Assembly: GCA_023376005.1 (NCBI GenBank)
Contig: CM042141.1
Coordinates: 90,974,831 to 91,038,830, forward strand
Source of the DNA: Doryteuthis pealeii
Lineage: Eukaryota > Mollusca > Cephalopoda > Myopsida > Loliginidae
Direction: 5' to 3'
DNA: 64,000 nucleotides
Shown: one piece after another, positions 53,366 through 64,000 of the stretch
How positions within the stretch are numbered: the stretch's first letter is position 1
Layout: each line of letters starts with the position of its first letter
The notes under the pieces: generated by a model
The model's database searches: none
The model's input: the letters and a program-made list of their open reading frames with translations, nothing else
Told to the model about the DNA's origin: nothing
Translations under genes and position numbers: made by a program

Positions 53366-53819
53366 ATATATATATATTGCAAGAATGAGGAAGTCTAATT
53401 TTAGCTAGTGATACAATCCACTGCACATTTATCTTTTGTGTTATGAAAAACTGTTAATGTTTTTAATGTTTTATTATCAAACGTCTGCTTGAAAAAATCC
53501 CTTGGTACCTATCACATCAACCCATTGCTAATGGTCCAACCTAGTTGAAAACCATGACGCTTGGTATCTCACATCAGAGCATGTTGTCTCCTCTTTTGAA
53601 AACACTCACAGGGTCACCCTCAAGGGTAAAAAGGGACAGGAGGAAGAATGACAACACAATGCCATCAAACCCTAACCAGACCTTCAGCTGCAGTTGCTGC
53701 GACTGTGCCTGCCTGTTCAGTATTTGCCTTATCAGCCATGAAAATACCTGCAGTCAACATGGACTATTCCCTTATTCTTTGTTCAGAAAGCCAAGCCATG
53801 ATTGCCCTGTCAGATGGGA
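53366..53819. other. Unassigned sequence
   Basis: Includes overlapping open frames of 107 and 69 codons (53545-53868) that run into the D repeat. No domain recognised. Confidence 0.4.
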
Positions 53820-54050
53820 CAGAAAAATACACCAACTGCACCCCTGCAGAGGGGTAGAATCCCCATAATCGGGCCACCTGTAGGCCGTGGTTGGCTGTGA
53901 ATAATTAAGGATGGAATCTTTGTGGCTGAGTAGTCCATAACATGCAACATTCCATTCTGGCTCTTTCTTAGGCAGTCGGAGAGGCTCCCTCTAATCAATC
54001 AGTTGGTCACGTCAAGCCCTAGTATTTATATGCTGAAATCAAGTCAGCTC
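53820..54050 (-). repeat. CD-repeat, D part
   Basis: AACTGCACCCCTGCAGAGGG, CTGAGTAGTCCATAACATGC, AGTTGGTCACGTCAAGCCCT. Confidence 0.68.
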
Positions 54051-54149
54051 TTCTGTATACATAGGGCTTGAATTTCACCAAGCTGAAGAATGACTCGCCT
54101 CATTGAAAGGCATCAAAGGAACCCATGTATTACAAACCAGCAATAAACC

Positions 54150-54150
<1 letters not shown>

Positions 54151-54192
<42 letters not shown>

Positions 54193-54247
54193 ACCTGGAC
54201 TCAATAACCCCAGCAGCAGTGGCAGCAGCAGCAGCAGCAGCAGCAGC
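54151..54247. repeat. CAG trinucleotide microsatellite
   Basis: Two CAG runs (about 11 and 8 units) separated by a CAACAACAAACC-type interruption; no gene attached. Confidence 0.92.
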
Positions 54248-55154
54248 ACTTCAAAGAAATCCTGAACGGTCATTAACAAGCAGCAACTTCAACAAAAAAT
54301 GTGACAAATAAATGATATCATGTGATGACAGCCAATCCCTGTACATCAAATGATAATAAAGACTTTTCTCTATTTATTTTATGCAAGTCTCATCTCCCTT
54401 GTGTTATCTCTAACTCTTTTTTCTATTAGCGCAAATTATGGTACCCCAAGATGACAAAAATACAAGGCCAACCTTCAGTCATCAATACTATATATCAGGT
54501 ATGTGTTGGTTCAAAACTATAAACAAAAGGAAAATAGAATGTATTAGGTCCATGTATATGTGTGTGTATGTGTGTGTGTCCGTAAAAGAAGAAAGGTTCT
54601 CCACATCAGTCTAGGAGGGTTCAAGAAACCCATAAAAAATGTATGACCACCTGGAATGTTTCAATTCAAGGTGATTGTTTAAAGATAAGTATCTTCAAGT
54701 GACTAGTTTTAAAAGAAAATGGGTCTCGAAAAGTTAATGGTTGGAAAATTGGCGTCCAGCAGTCTAAAAATAAATTAATGTGAGTAAATTTTAGGAGAGA
54801 TTGGAGTCTTGAGTCTGCCCAGGTAATGTTATTTTATCCTTGTGAACCTGTCTCTAGCTTGTGTCTTTTAAACCAGCCAGCACAGATATAACATCATCAT
54901 TATTGTGCAACTTCGGTGTACAAGTGCAGAGTGGGTATTATCACAGGTACATGAAATGCTTGTGGGGTGTGACTCCCCTATCCTGTAGACAAAAAATCCA
55001 ACTGGTGCGTGTGACTTCTGCAAAGCCGGAGGGTGAAGAAGCTCTTGAGTATCAGGAATGTCTGGGGAGGGATCTCACCCTTCTTAATGGACAGGAGACA
55101 TAACTGGTGTGTTACCTCTGATGGCTAGAGGGTCTAAGAGAAAAAGTCTTACTT
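54248..55154. other. Unassigned sequence
   Basis: 54350-54440 has ATGATAATAAAGACTTTTCT, retroelement-tail-like. 54861-55103 is an 80-codon open frame without recognised features. Confidence 0.35.
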
Positions 55155-57190
55155 TAGCCATACTGCCTTTTATACTACCAGTAACAATGGTATCTAGTTG
55201 TAGAATGGAAGAACCATGGCAAGTAAGGGGAAATAATCCCAACACTTGTGAAAATGCTGGAAGAATTAAATGAAAATCTAAGGAAGGTCAGAAACCATCG
55301 AGACAATACAACAGGTCTCGCAAAAATCAATCCACAACCTCTCAGATCCTGACTATTCATCGATTCATAGAAGGGATCTGAGCAAAAAATCTCAAGGCAA
55401 CACCTTTGCAGATTTATAGATTTTTGCAAGGCTATAATGACTCCATACATAGAGGAAAGATGGAACAAATGCTATGATCATTAATTGTTCATTATGATGC
55501 TTTGAAATTTGAATATAAACTTAGAAGAAAACCTGACCATCACCATTTAAATATCAAAATGAAAGATGACACAAGTAGAGCATTATGTAAATCAAAAAAA
55601 GAAAAAAAAGAAAAAAGGAAACATAGCCGAGATATATACACACACGCACACACACACACATATATATATACACACATATATATTTACCAACCCCTCTGCG
55701 TGGGCGGGATGCATCACAAGGTCAATTTCTTAAGTGGCGTTTAACAGGTTTAAATTCAGAGTTTTCTTTCTCCTATACTGGTTACCTAGCCAAGATTAAA
55801 GAGCCCAGACTGTCCTACTATTTACCCATAGCTGGAGGGGAGTAGTTGGATGCATACCTTTCCCAACTGTATTAGAGCTATGTGAAAATGCATACAGCCT
55901 CGTCCAGGATTTGAACTCGAGTTAATGAATCCATTTCCTATGATGCTAACCATTACACCATGCGCCTTGTACTACAAGTATATGGTCTCCCTAAAGAAAC
56001 TGTTACTGATATAATGATGCTCTACAGAGACATGAAAGCAATAGTCTATTCACTTGATGGTGATACAGATTTCTGTGACATTGTCACAGGAGTCCTACAA
56101 AATACATTAGCACCATTTATATTTATAATATGCCTTGTTTACGTGATATGAACGTCATTAGATCTCTCTAAAGAAAAAGGCTTCACACTAAAAAAGGGAA
56201 GTGAGCAATATCCCATAGAAACTATTACAGATGTGAACTACACAGATGATCTAGCACTTCTTGCAAATACACATGCACAAGCGGAATCACTGCTGTATAG
56301 CTTAGAAAAGGCAGCAAAAGGCATTGGCGTGTATGTGAACTTAATAATGTGAACTTAATAATAAAATGGAGTCTATGTGTTTCAAACAAGATGGACGCAT
56401 CTCCAAACTGGATGATAGGCTTCTGAAATTAGTAGACTAGTTTACATACTTAGGTAGTAATATCTCATCTACAGAAAGAATGTCAATATATACAGAGGAA
56501 AGGCATAGACTGCTATAGACAGATTATCGAACATATAGAAATCTGATCTTTCTGATAAGATAAAGCAATAATTCTTCCAAACTATAGCCATGTCTGTGCT
56601 ACTATATGGCTGTACCACTTGGATTTTAATGAAACACTTAGAGAGAAACTGTGATAAGTACATACACAGAGAAAATAAATTGGTTTATTTGTTTAATGGC
56701 ATATCAACTTCTAATGGGTTATTTTAAGATAAAACAAGAATTCTTCCAAGCTGTAGCCGTGTCTGTGCTACTGTATGGCTGTACCACTTGGACCCTAATG
56801 AAACACTTAGAGAAAAGCAAGATAGGAACTACACAAGGATGCTGCATACTGTTTTGAATACATCTTAGAAGCAGCACCCCACAAAAAAGCAGCAGTATGG
56901 CCACTTGTCTCCTATCATCCAAGTAAGACAAACAAGATTTGCTGGAAACTGATGGAGAATCCTGGATAAAAAGTGAAACCTACACATAGACACACCAAGG
57001 TACAGTGACCAGCAAAAACCTACATCAATCAGCTCTTATTGTGAAAATTTGAGATTAATTATTGCCCTTGTATGCAGATTCTGGATGCCTTGCAGAAGAC
57101 CTGCCAGGGGTGAAGACCAATAGGGAAGAGTGACAAGAGAGAGTCATGGGTATCTGTGTTGTTAGCAAGACCTGATGATAATGACACATC
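55155..57190 (+). pseudogene. LINE reverse transcriptase, mosaic and interrupted
   Basis: RT motif A region near 55405-55460 (RFIDFCKA, then in a shifted frame DSIHRGKMEQML). After SINE-1 at 55685-55966 comes YGLPKETVTDIMMLYRDMKA, DIVTGVLQ-NTLAPFIFIICL (motif B; the usual QGD is altered) and NYTDDLALLANTHAQAESLL (motif C, YTDD at 56239-56250, normally YADD). Next FTYLGSNIS, and the post-RT LYGCTTW...TRMLH-type region to 57190. Multiple stops. A ~105-bp RT segment (56550-56655) is repeated at 56722-56830 around a CD-repeat scrap. Confidence 0.78.
55685..55966 (-). mobile_element. SINE-1 inserted in the LINE
   Basis: TTTACCAACCCCTCTGCGTG to AACCATTACACCATGCGCCT, full inverse family order. CA/TA microsatellite (55640-55682) at its tail. 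Confidence 0.78.
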
Positions 57191-57209
57191 ATTAAAAACA
57201 GCCAGAATA

Positions 57210-57345
57210 TATAGGTGCTGGAGTTATGAGGAAACTTGCTGTCACTTTATCTCCAATAAAAGTCACTAGTTATTACTGGAGTGAAAACTCACAGAACAAA
57301 TAATAATAAGAAGATAAGATAAAATAGAATAAAACGAAAATAGAT
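57210..57345 (+). repeat. Repeat N, copy 2
   Basis: GAAACTTGCTGTCACTTTAT, GGAGTGAAAACTCACAGAAC plus an AATAAT/AAGATAAGAT tail. Confidence 0.5.
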
Positions 57346-58201
57346 TAAAAAAAAACTTTTTTGTTTGTTTGTATGTACGACTTTCATTTACTTTTTTGTT
57401 TGACATTATGAACTCCATAACCTACTTGACATTAAGTAAAACCACCGTGCATACAATCACGAATGAAGTTGTTGAAATTTAATACAGGTTGAAGATTAAT
57501 TAATTATTTTACTTTTTTGTTAATTAGATATAAAATAATTCTAAGAAATGAAAGTTAAAAAAAAAAAAACTCGCTTTTTTAATATTTGAAACGTTGTTTT
57601 AAGTGGAATTTTAAACAGAAGAACGGACCACCAACGCTTTTCTTTTCGGTTTCAAATATTTTTTGTTTGTACTGAAATTAAGAAAAAAAGAAAACATTTT
57701 GATATCAACATTTTTGTTGATTACAGATTTTTGAAAATTATGATTATAAATTCTTCATAAATTAACTTTGATTAGAAAGTATATTTAAAGCCTAAAAAGA
57801 AAAAAGAGAGAGAAAAAGTCATTGTGACACGTTTCGTTTTTCGCTCATTTCAATATTTGGAGATAACTCTAGGACGTACAGTTCTGAAGGTGAACTCTCA
57901 CATGGTGTACTCTCATAATATGCCGTCAAGCCACACATTTTCCCTCGTCGTGGGTTCATTTCAAGAAATGCACGATATACAAGCGAAAAACCATGTCAAA
58001 TCTAATTTTTTAAGATCTTGAAATTAGTAACAAGCTTGTAAAGGGAATTTCGCTCTTTAACGATCAAAATCTGCCGTTTATGCTGAAAATTTGGAATTCA
58101 CCAACCACTGGATTTATTAACATTGTCATTTAAAAGATTTCACGGTATAAAAAAGAAGAAAAAACATTTTTTCCACTAAAGAATTGTGAAATTACAATAC
58201 A
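57346..58201 (+). promoter_or_regulatory. 5' flank of the putative mitochondrial-protein gene
   Basis: No recognised repeats. 57820-57960 is locally richer in CpG (ACACGTTTCG, TTCGCTC, GGACGTAC, CCGTCAAG, CTCGTCGTGG), which may mark the promoter or 5' UTR. A 65-codon open frame (57824-58021) lies there and is not recognised. Confidence 0.35.
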
Positions 58202-58300
58202 ATGAATCTTCCATCAATGATCACTCGATCAACACTTAATCGGCGATTGTTTAAATGCTTGACCACAAAGAAAAGTTTTTCAAAAATATACAGAAACTCG
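58202..58300 (+). CDS. First coding exon of an unidentified gene, mitochondrial-targeting-like N terminus
   Basis: ATG at 58202, with an in-frame TGA 15 bases upstream (58187-58189). 33 codons, then the near-consensus donor TCG|GTAAGT at 58301, phase 0. The peptide begins MNLPSMITRSTLNRRLFKCL and continues TTKKSFSKIYRNS: no Asp or Glu, eight Arg/Lys, many Ser/Thr/Leu. This is the composition of an amphipathic matrix-targeting presequence. A mature protein would start in the next exon, which I could not find in the following 5.7 kb. It could also be a chance ORF. Support comes from the upstream stop, the donor, and the repeat-poor surroundings. Confidence 0.45.
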
Positions 58301-60369
58301 GTAAGTAGAGTCTTTGATTTGATTCTTTTTTTATATCTGAAATTTTGATCACCTTAGATTTTTTTTTATGTTTGAATTTTTGTCACCTTTGATTTAAAAA
58401 AATTTTTTAGATTTTATTTAGCTTTTTTGTTTTTTTCTGAAAAATTATTAATGATTTTATTTTTCGACTATATTTAAAGATAAGATAAAACTTTAATTTA
58501 CTAAGATACTCCTTTCTAGATTTTACATTTGAATTTTTGTCACCTTTGATTTAAAAAAAAAAATTAGATTTTATTTAGCTTCTTTTTTTATTTTCAAAAT
58601 TTTTAATGATTCTATTTTTTTTTTTTTTTTCGACTATTTTTAAAGATAGGATAAAACTTTAATTTACTAAGATACTCGTTCGTTTGAATAAGATCGTTTT
58701 GAACCGAAGATTTTCAAGTCTTTTGTTATAATTGGTTTTTGTGGTTTTCTTGGTTTAATTATTAACCCAAGTAATTTCATCTGCCTTGAAAGGATTAATT
58801 ATTAATTTTATATTTTTATACTCGCTTTTGTTTTTTTAATTCTTTTTTTTTACAAATTTTTATTTAATGTTTTTTCCTTCAAAGGTCGTACTTTATTCAA
58901 AGGTTTCGTTGTCTGAAAAACAAAAAAAAAACTTTAGTTATTTTATTGTAGAGAGCACATCCTCATGCTTATGGCTCCTTTTTTTTTTCCAGTTCCGCAT
59001 TCTTTTTCGACATCTTTAAAAGGAAAAGCTAACTGAGTAATAGACTTAAAATCGATTAACTGGATTAGGGAACTTTTATTTTCATTAAAAAAATCCAAAC
59101 TATGCTTGCGAGAAAGTCATTGGTATTTAGTGCCCGTAAAAATGAGATTACGTAACTTATAGATCAGCACCGTATGCTTGGAATTGGTGATATGTGAAAA
59201 AGTGGAGAAAAAAGTGTTACAATATGAATGAGTGATACACGTTGCGTTAATGTGGTAAAATAAAGCATCATAAGGATTTTTTTTTCATTCTATGAATTTT
59301 CAAAAACTTTAGCACGAAAAGATTATTAGGAAATTAATTTTAAGAAATCAATTTCCATTATATTAATAAAGAAAAATTTGAAATCCACAGATTTGAAAAT
59401 GATTGCCTTTGTGAACACATGGGTTTTTTCTTGGGAGTTGAATTGTTTCTACCAGGTTACAAGGAATATCCTGAGAATAATCAGTTCCTTTTTCTTTTGT
59501 TATTAATAAATTAAAAGTCAACTAACCTAACTTTAATAATTTTGTTGGAATTCAATTATGGAAAAAAAAAAAATTGCACTAGATGACCTGGAAGTGTGGT
59601 ATAAAGTTCAATAATTTAGAACAGGTTCGTGAGTTCAGTGGGATTTGACTAAATTTTGTAGAACTTTTTAGTAACACAAATTATTATTTGTGTTCTTTTT
59701 TTTCTTCTTCTTTTGGAAAGGCATGGAGTTATGCTATATATGAGTTAAACATTAAACATAAGGTGTCATAAATCGAACACAAAATCAGTATCCAACTATG
59801 CATTATATAAGTGTTGTATACTGGACCCTTACTTTATGACCATCTCATACAGTCCCATTTTAAAAGTTATTTTTTCTCAAAAATGAAAAATTCCCCAAAT
59901 AAATGAATGTCATTTTCTAACATAACAGACCTAAGTACATACGAAAAAAGTATTTTCCGACAAAATTATGGCACATTAATTCTCCGAATCTTAGTAAGTA
60001 TGATTCTTAGTTTAGCGGCATAAAATTTAAAAGAAATATTTAACCTTAATTATGAATAATTTATAAAAAGAACATCAAATAAGTTTTAATTTACATATTC
60101 ACTGGAATAAAATGAGAAACCTTTTTTTTTTTTTTTTTTTTTTTTTGCTATTGTGATAATTTTTCCAGATAAATTCCTGTACGTCTCATGGAAATTAGAT
60201 CCTTAGACTTGTCGACTTGTCGCCGTAATTTTCATGTGTAAATTTTATTGTTATTTGACATTTAGAGACCACAAAATTGATGGTTGTATTGTACAATATA
60301 TCTATATTATACGTCGCAAGTATGTGGAATTGCAAGGTCAACAATAACATCGCCTTGTCGGTGGATCTT
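58301..60369 (+). other. Repeat-poor AT-rich stretch, presumed intron
   Basis: Only an imperfect local duplication (58360-58440 resembles 58520-58610, then ATAGGATAAAACTTTAATTT versus the same word at 58480) and T tracts (58617, 60123-60146). No exon recognised. Confidence 0.4.
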
Positions 60370-60535
60370 AGAATTACACATTGACTACATTCTCTGAATA
60401 AGACACTCTGTGGTGAGATTCCAGTTCTGGGGAGTGAGGAGTAACCCTTTCATTGCCATTATTACTCCCAGGTCCACTCTACTCGGAGTGGTAGTACCTG
60501 TTAAGTTCACATCTATGGGTCAAGATCTGTTTGAA
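60370..60535 (-). repeat. CD-repeat, C part
   Basis: GGTGAGATTCCAGTTCTGGG, CCCAGGTCCACTCTACTCGG, GTGGTAGTACCTGTTAAGTT. A further inverse scrap at 60800-60850. Confidence 0.65.
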
Positions 60536-61997
60536 AATCATTAGTATTGGATAGGGACACATGAAACCATAACTGCTCAAGTGCACGTATTATTAGAATT
60601 AGATAGATATGATTACTACTTCATCAAATAACTATGTACAAATTATTAATTTTTATTATAGGTGATTAAAAAAAATGCGATTTTTTTCAATGGCATTTTT
60701 TAATTGTAATTTAATTTAATCATAACTATTTTTTTCAATGTTATATAACAATGTTATGTAACATTGAAAATATAAAGTTACATTTGTAAAGGGGTCAAAT
60801 TTCGGCATTAAATAATCCATAAGGGGTCGATATGCCGTTAAATAAACGAAAATAAACAACTGCCATCATTCACACAACGATATAGTGTCAAATTTTTAGG
60901 AGCAGTTCATTCAAGAAATTATATGTATGGTATCGATTGTTATTTTATAATGAAGAGTGAAGAAGACACTATCATTATTCCATAGATATTTACTAGGCTA
61001 GTCTGGTACAAGGTTGCTAGAGATGAGCACCATATAAGGAATGAAGATAACTCATTTATTTAACCTTAGTAAATAATCACACGAAGAACGTCTTACTAAT
61101 TACTCTACGTCAGGCGCCAACTATATCAGTTGTAGTAATATGAAGCAGGTCTAATTTTAGGCCTTGTCTTTCAACTGTCCTAGATAGGTTATGATAAAAG
61201 TTATGAGTTCCAAATTTTAACCTTTTTTTAAAAATAAATATATATAACAATCTCTTAGAATAAATAAACAGCTAAATCTAATGCAATTTTACGCTTCTTA
61301 ATTAATTATTAAAGTACTTTATCAATTCGTAAAAAAACTCTTCTATTTTTAACTAGCTAGTTAAGTTATATTGCGCTGATATTTCTAGTTCTCGGTACGT
61401 CACTTATTCATTCACCTTGGTTTTCTTTGTTGAGTGATTAATACAAAATACACCATGTGTTTCTTTATTGTTATTTTGTCATCAATTTTACACGTATATC
61501 AGAAAGAATATATGTGTGTTGAAGAATTTTTCTTAAAAAGCAATACATGTTGAATATTTACCTGAAAACAGTTGTTGAAAATCGCTAATATATTAGCAAT
61601 TTACAACAACTGTTTTTGTGATACCGTCTGTCTATGTATAATATACATTGGGGTATATTTAATATACATTGTATATTAAATATACCCCAAAAGTTACTTT
61701 TATAGCCTTAAAATGGAAATAGATTTACTTCAGTGAAGTAACTTCCCTTATGAAAAATGCCGCGGTTTATTTCATATTCTAAAAAGAAAAGTATCAAATT
61801 TACACACACACACACAGTTGGTTGTTTGCCTGAGTTTGTGCGCGGTCATATTATATAACATTTATGACGTCAAAACAGCTACTGTTTACGTCGTTAATCG
61901 TCATAAGCAAAGCAATTCGGTGAACTCTTACCGTTATATCTTCTGTTTGATGACGGTCTCCCACCCAGCTCATACGTCATCATTGGGTGTGGTACTA
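60536..61997. other. AT-rich sequence with two perfect-looking hairpins
   Basis: 61565-61615: ACAGTTGTTG/CAACAACTGT around a GCTAATATATTAGC core. 61637-61690: TTGGGGTATATTTAATATAC inverted about ACATTG. Otherwise unassigned. Confidence 0.5.
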
Positions 61998-62205
61998 AAA
62001 TAAATTAGTTCGGCTTCAAGGGGGCCTATTGCCCCCTCCATTTCTAATGGGGTAAGGGCTGGGTTTATTGCCCTGTTCCAGAGGAGGCCCAAAAGGGGAA
62101 TGCCGACGGAGCTGAACTATTTTTAGATTATGCCCACTCCCGGGAGGCTTGTCTCTTCCACATTTAACCGACCTTGTGTGATATTCCGTCATCGTAGAGG
62201 GGGGG
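61998..62205 (+). repeat. F repeat, diverged
   Basis: GGGCTGGGTTTATTGCCCTG, GGGGAATGCCGACGGAGCTG and a CACTCCCGGGAGGCTTGTCT block correspond to the 43.4-kb units. Confidence 0.55.
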
Positions 62206-62344
62206 ATGGATACTACTCATATCTAAATAGGATCATTGGTTATGAGGAAAAATTACTTTCGTTTCATGGTTGATTTTGTTTCTCTCTAGCCTTTTGTCAT
62301 AAGCAACACAGAGGTTTCTGCTTGGTGAATAAAAAACTTTAATA

Positions 62345-62590
62345 TTTTGGTTTGTTTTCTTTCTTTGTTTAATGGAATATTAACCTTCGTAAGTTATTTA
62401 ATGCTAAAGCCATCCTTGTAGAAGAACAGTAAGGGTACTATTTAATCCATAGCTGGGGTGGGTGGATGGAGAAGTTCATACCTTTCCCAATGGTATTAGT
62501 CCGAAAGTGAACGTAATAGCGCAACTGGATTTCGAACTCTCTTACTATGTCAGAGTCCAGCACATTAACCACTACGCCATAGGGATTCCC
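62345..62590 (-). mobile_element. SINE-4 next to a CD scrap
   Basis: Inverse head GGCGTAGTGGTTAATGTGCT, GAGAGTTCGAAATCCAGTTG (good B box), GGTATGAACTTCTCCATCCA. Preceded at 62350-62400 by a CD-type TTTAATGGAATATTAACCTT word. Confidence 0.65.
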
Positions 62591-62744
62591 CCTCTGCTTA
62601 TTTATTTTTATTCTTTTTTTTAATCTTTTTTTTTTTTTTAACCAGAATTGAATTTATCAACTTGTCAACTGTTATACAGAAAACTTGTAGAAAAAGAGAA
62701 AGTCATTTGAAAATTGTGTTAATCACAGTTAAAAAGGACCATCC

Positions 62745-62960
62745 TGTTGATGGGGTTTAGAATATACTGACAGCATGATTCTTTCGCCAACCATACCCAT
62801 CAGTCATCGCCCCTGGCAGGTCTTCCACACACCATCTAGAATCTGTACATCTGATTGATATAGATTTTTGCTGGTTAGCCTACACTGGTATGTCCATGTG
62901 TAGGTGTCCACAGGAGAAGGTCACTTATGAGTTTGTCCTTGCTTCTCCAGCTAACAGATG
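62745..62960 (-). pseudogene. LINE 3' end
   Basis: Inverse contains GGTGTGTGGAAGACCTGCCA, GGGCGATGACTGATGGGTAT and the CAGCAAAAATCTATATCAAT word, collinear with 48.1-48.2 and 57.0-57.1 kb. Confidence 0.65.
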
Positions 62961-63042
62961 TTTTAAAATTGTAAATAAAGTAGAATCCATTTGATTTGTC
63001 ATGAATGATAATAGATATAGCAGCCATTATTACCTATGCAGT

Positions 63043-63341
63043 GATGCGGATAGCTTTTTAATTTAGTGTGTCCTAGGACGCACAGATTAATTTGATGGGT
63101 CCCAACTAAAGTTTCTTAATAAATTGTAGAGTTTTTATCTATGAACAACTAAAACCGTCTAACCCCTACCTTGTACCCCATACAGTGTAATTCGTTTCCA
63201 AGAAAATATTGAAATTTATTTACAGTTAGCTGGAAATTGTAGGAGAAGAAGAAAAAAACACTGGGATGCATGGATATGATTTTACTGCGTCCTTTTAGAT
63301 TTTTATGTGTCAGTGACGCATGATGCGTACCTATCAGCATC
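63043..63341 (+). mobile_element. MITE J, copy 2
   Basis: TIRs GATGCGGATA and TATCAGCATC. Interior TCTAACCCCTACCTTGTA, ACACTGGGATGCATGGATAT. Inverse of 18896-19164. Confidence 0.62.
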
Positions 63342-63349
63342 TCTGAGTA

Positions 63350-63480
63350 AGTGAGGTTAACTCCAGTTGCACTATTATGTTCACTTTCAGACAAAACCCT
63401 TGGGAAAGTATGAACCCTCTCATCCCCCAACTATAGGTAAAATAGTACCACTACCACAAAGGTTGATATGTTAAACAAAT
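63350..63480 (+). mobile_element. SINE-4, partial
   Basis: AACTCCAGTTGCACTATTAT, GGAAAGTATGAACCCTCTCA, TAAAATAGTACCACTACC. Confidence 0.6.
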
Positions 63481-63559
63481 AAACCAAACTTGAAACTGAT
63501 TTTTAATTTCTCAGTTATTGCCAACTTTGCCAATGTATTATGTAATAGCATATCATGTT

Positions 63560-64000
63560 TGAACATGTTACTTCATAACCAGTTCACATACCTCGGTAGT
63601 AAGTATTTACAGACATCCCACCATGTCGGTCAAACACAAGGATCATTATAGTGGGGAACCATGCATAAACCGAAGCTCGTGAGTGGCTTGTGTTTGAAAA
63701 TTGCATGAATCCCCTTGGCATTCCTCTTTTGAGGTGCCTCAGGAATTGGGCAATAAACCCATCCTTGCCCTTTTTAGACGGGGGGGGGGGGGATCGCACT
63801 GATTTATTTATATCTTACTGGACACAGGGTTCTGAAGAAACAAGGTTGTAATAACTCATCTACAGAAAATGATGTCAGTATTATAAGAAAGACATTTACT
63901 GCTAAAGATTATCAGTCATATGGAAATCTGATTTCTAAAATTTTTAGCACCACTGGGACTCAAAATGATGAGAACTATACTAGGATGCTACATGCTTCCT
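63560..64000 (+). pseudogene. LINE fragment split by an F repeat
   Basis: 63572-63601 encodes NQFTYLGS (post-RT-palm word also at 56435-56460). The match resumes at 63845 (TAACTCATCTACAGAAAATG) and runs to the window end through ATATGGAAATCTGATTTCT. Truncated by the window edge. Confidence 0.62.
63604..63844 (-). repeat. F repeat inserted in the LINE
   Basis: Inverse: C12 run, GGATGGGTTTATTGCCCAAT, CCTGAGGCACCTCAAAAGAG, CACGAGCTTCGGTTTATGCA. A G12 mononucleotide tract sits at 63781. Confidence 0.6.

Noticed and set aside
61818..62003. 61-codon ORF as a gene
   Set aside because: No domain, ends at an F repeat, no splice or promoter context.

Overview
This is an AT-rich, intron-rich animal genomic window, dense in transposable elements. 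It has no bacterial-type operons, no rRNA and no CRISPR. The tRNA-derived SINEs, LINE and Penelope-like remnants, Helitron-like elements, a TTAGGG-type interstitial telomeric tract and a 19-kb first intron point to an invertebrate metazoan. A mollusc or another lophotrochozoan is my best guess, from general resemblance only. Species is not determinable from the sequence alone.

Genes. Only two host loci can be supported. (1) Minus strand: the first two coding exons of an ANKRD40-like ankyrin-repeat gene, exon 1 at 27090-27226 and exon 2 at 7664-7812. Both carry consensus splice sites, the junction is in frame, and a 19,277-bp intron separates them. The remaining exons must lie below position 1 or escaped me. 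(2) Plus strand: a short first exon (58202-58300) with a basic, acid-free, mitochondrial-presequence-like N terminus that ends in a strong splice donor. Its downstream exons were not found. Both start sites lie in stretches of about 2-3 kb that are poor in recognisable repeats (23.9-28.2 kb and 57.3-60.4 kb), while almost everything else is repeat on repeat.

Repeats. At least five tRNA-derived SINE types recur; names are local. SINE-1 and SINE-3 have Gln-like heads, SINE-2 a Lys-like head, SINE-4 is a fourth type, and SINE-5 has a Ser/Leu-like head. Other families are a ~550-bp 'CD' repeat, a GC-rich 'F' repeat, two non-autonomous Helitron-like families plus a tail-to-tail Helitron pair, TIR/MITE elements (one mariner-like), a 131-bp satellite array, a ~300-850-bp LTR-like family 'M', and decayed pieces of two LINEs (endonuclease, RT motifs, C-terminal regions) and one Penelope-like element. 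Nesting is common. The clearest case is at 52.6-53.4 kb: SINE-1 interrupted by a TIR element, itself interrupted by SINE-2 with a perfect 12-bp target-site duplication.

Most notable signal. Several copies of a hammerhead-ribozyme-like architecture (CTGANGA - stem II - GAAA - short stem III - cleavage position - stem I) occur at 2.1-2.3, 2.55, 10.4, 21.4 and 40.0 kb. Three of them keep base pairing in stems I, II and III with different bases, which is covariation. One has a ~110-nt expanded stem II. One pair sits in opposite orientations inside a 280-bp palindrome. A Penelope-like C-terminal coding fragment at 20.9-21.1 kb lies just upstream of a degenerate copy, which fits the known association of hammerheads with Penelope-like elements. 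Another unusual locus is a telomere-like CCCTAA tract held in the loop of a long hairpin (45.88-46.12 kb).
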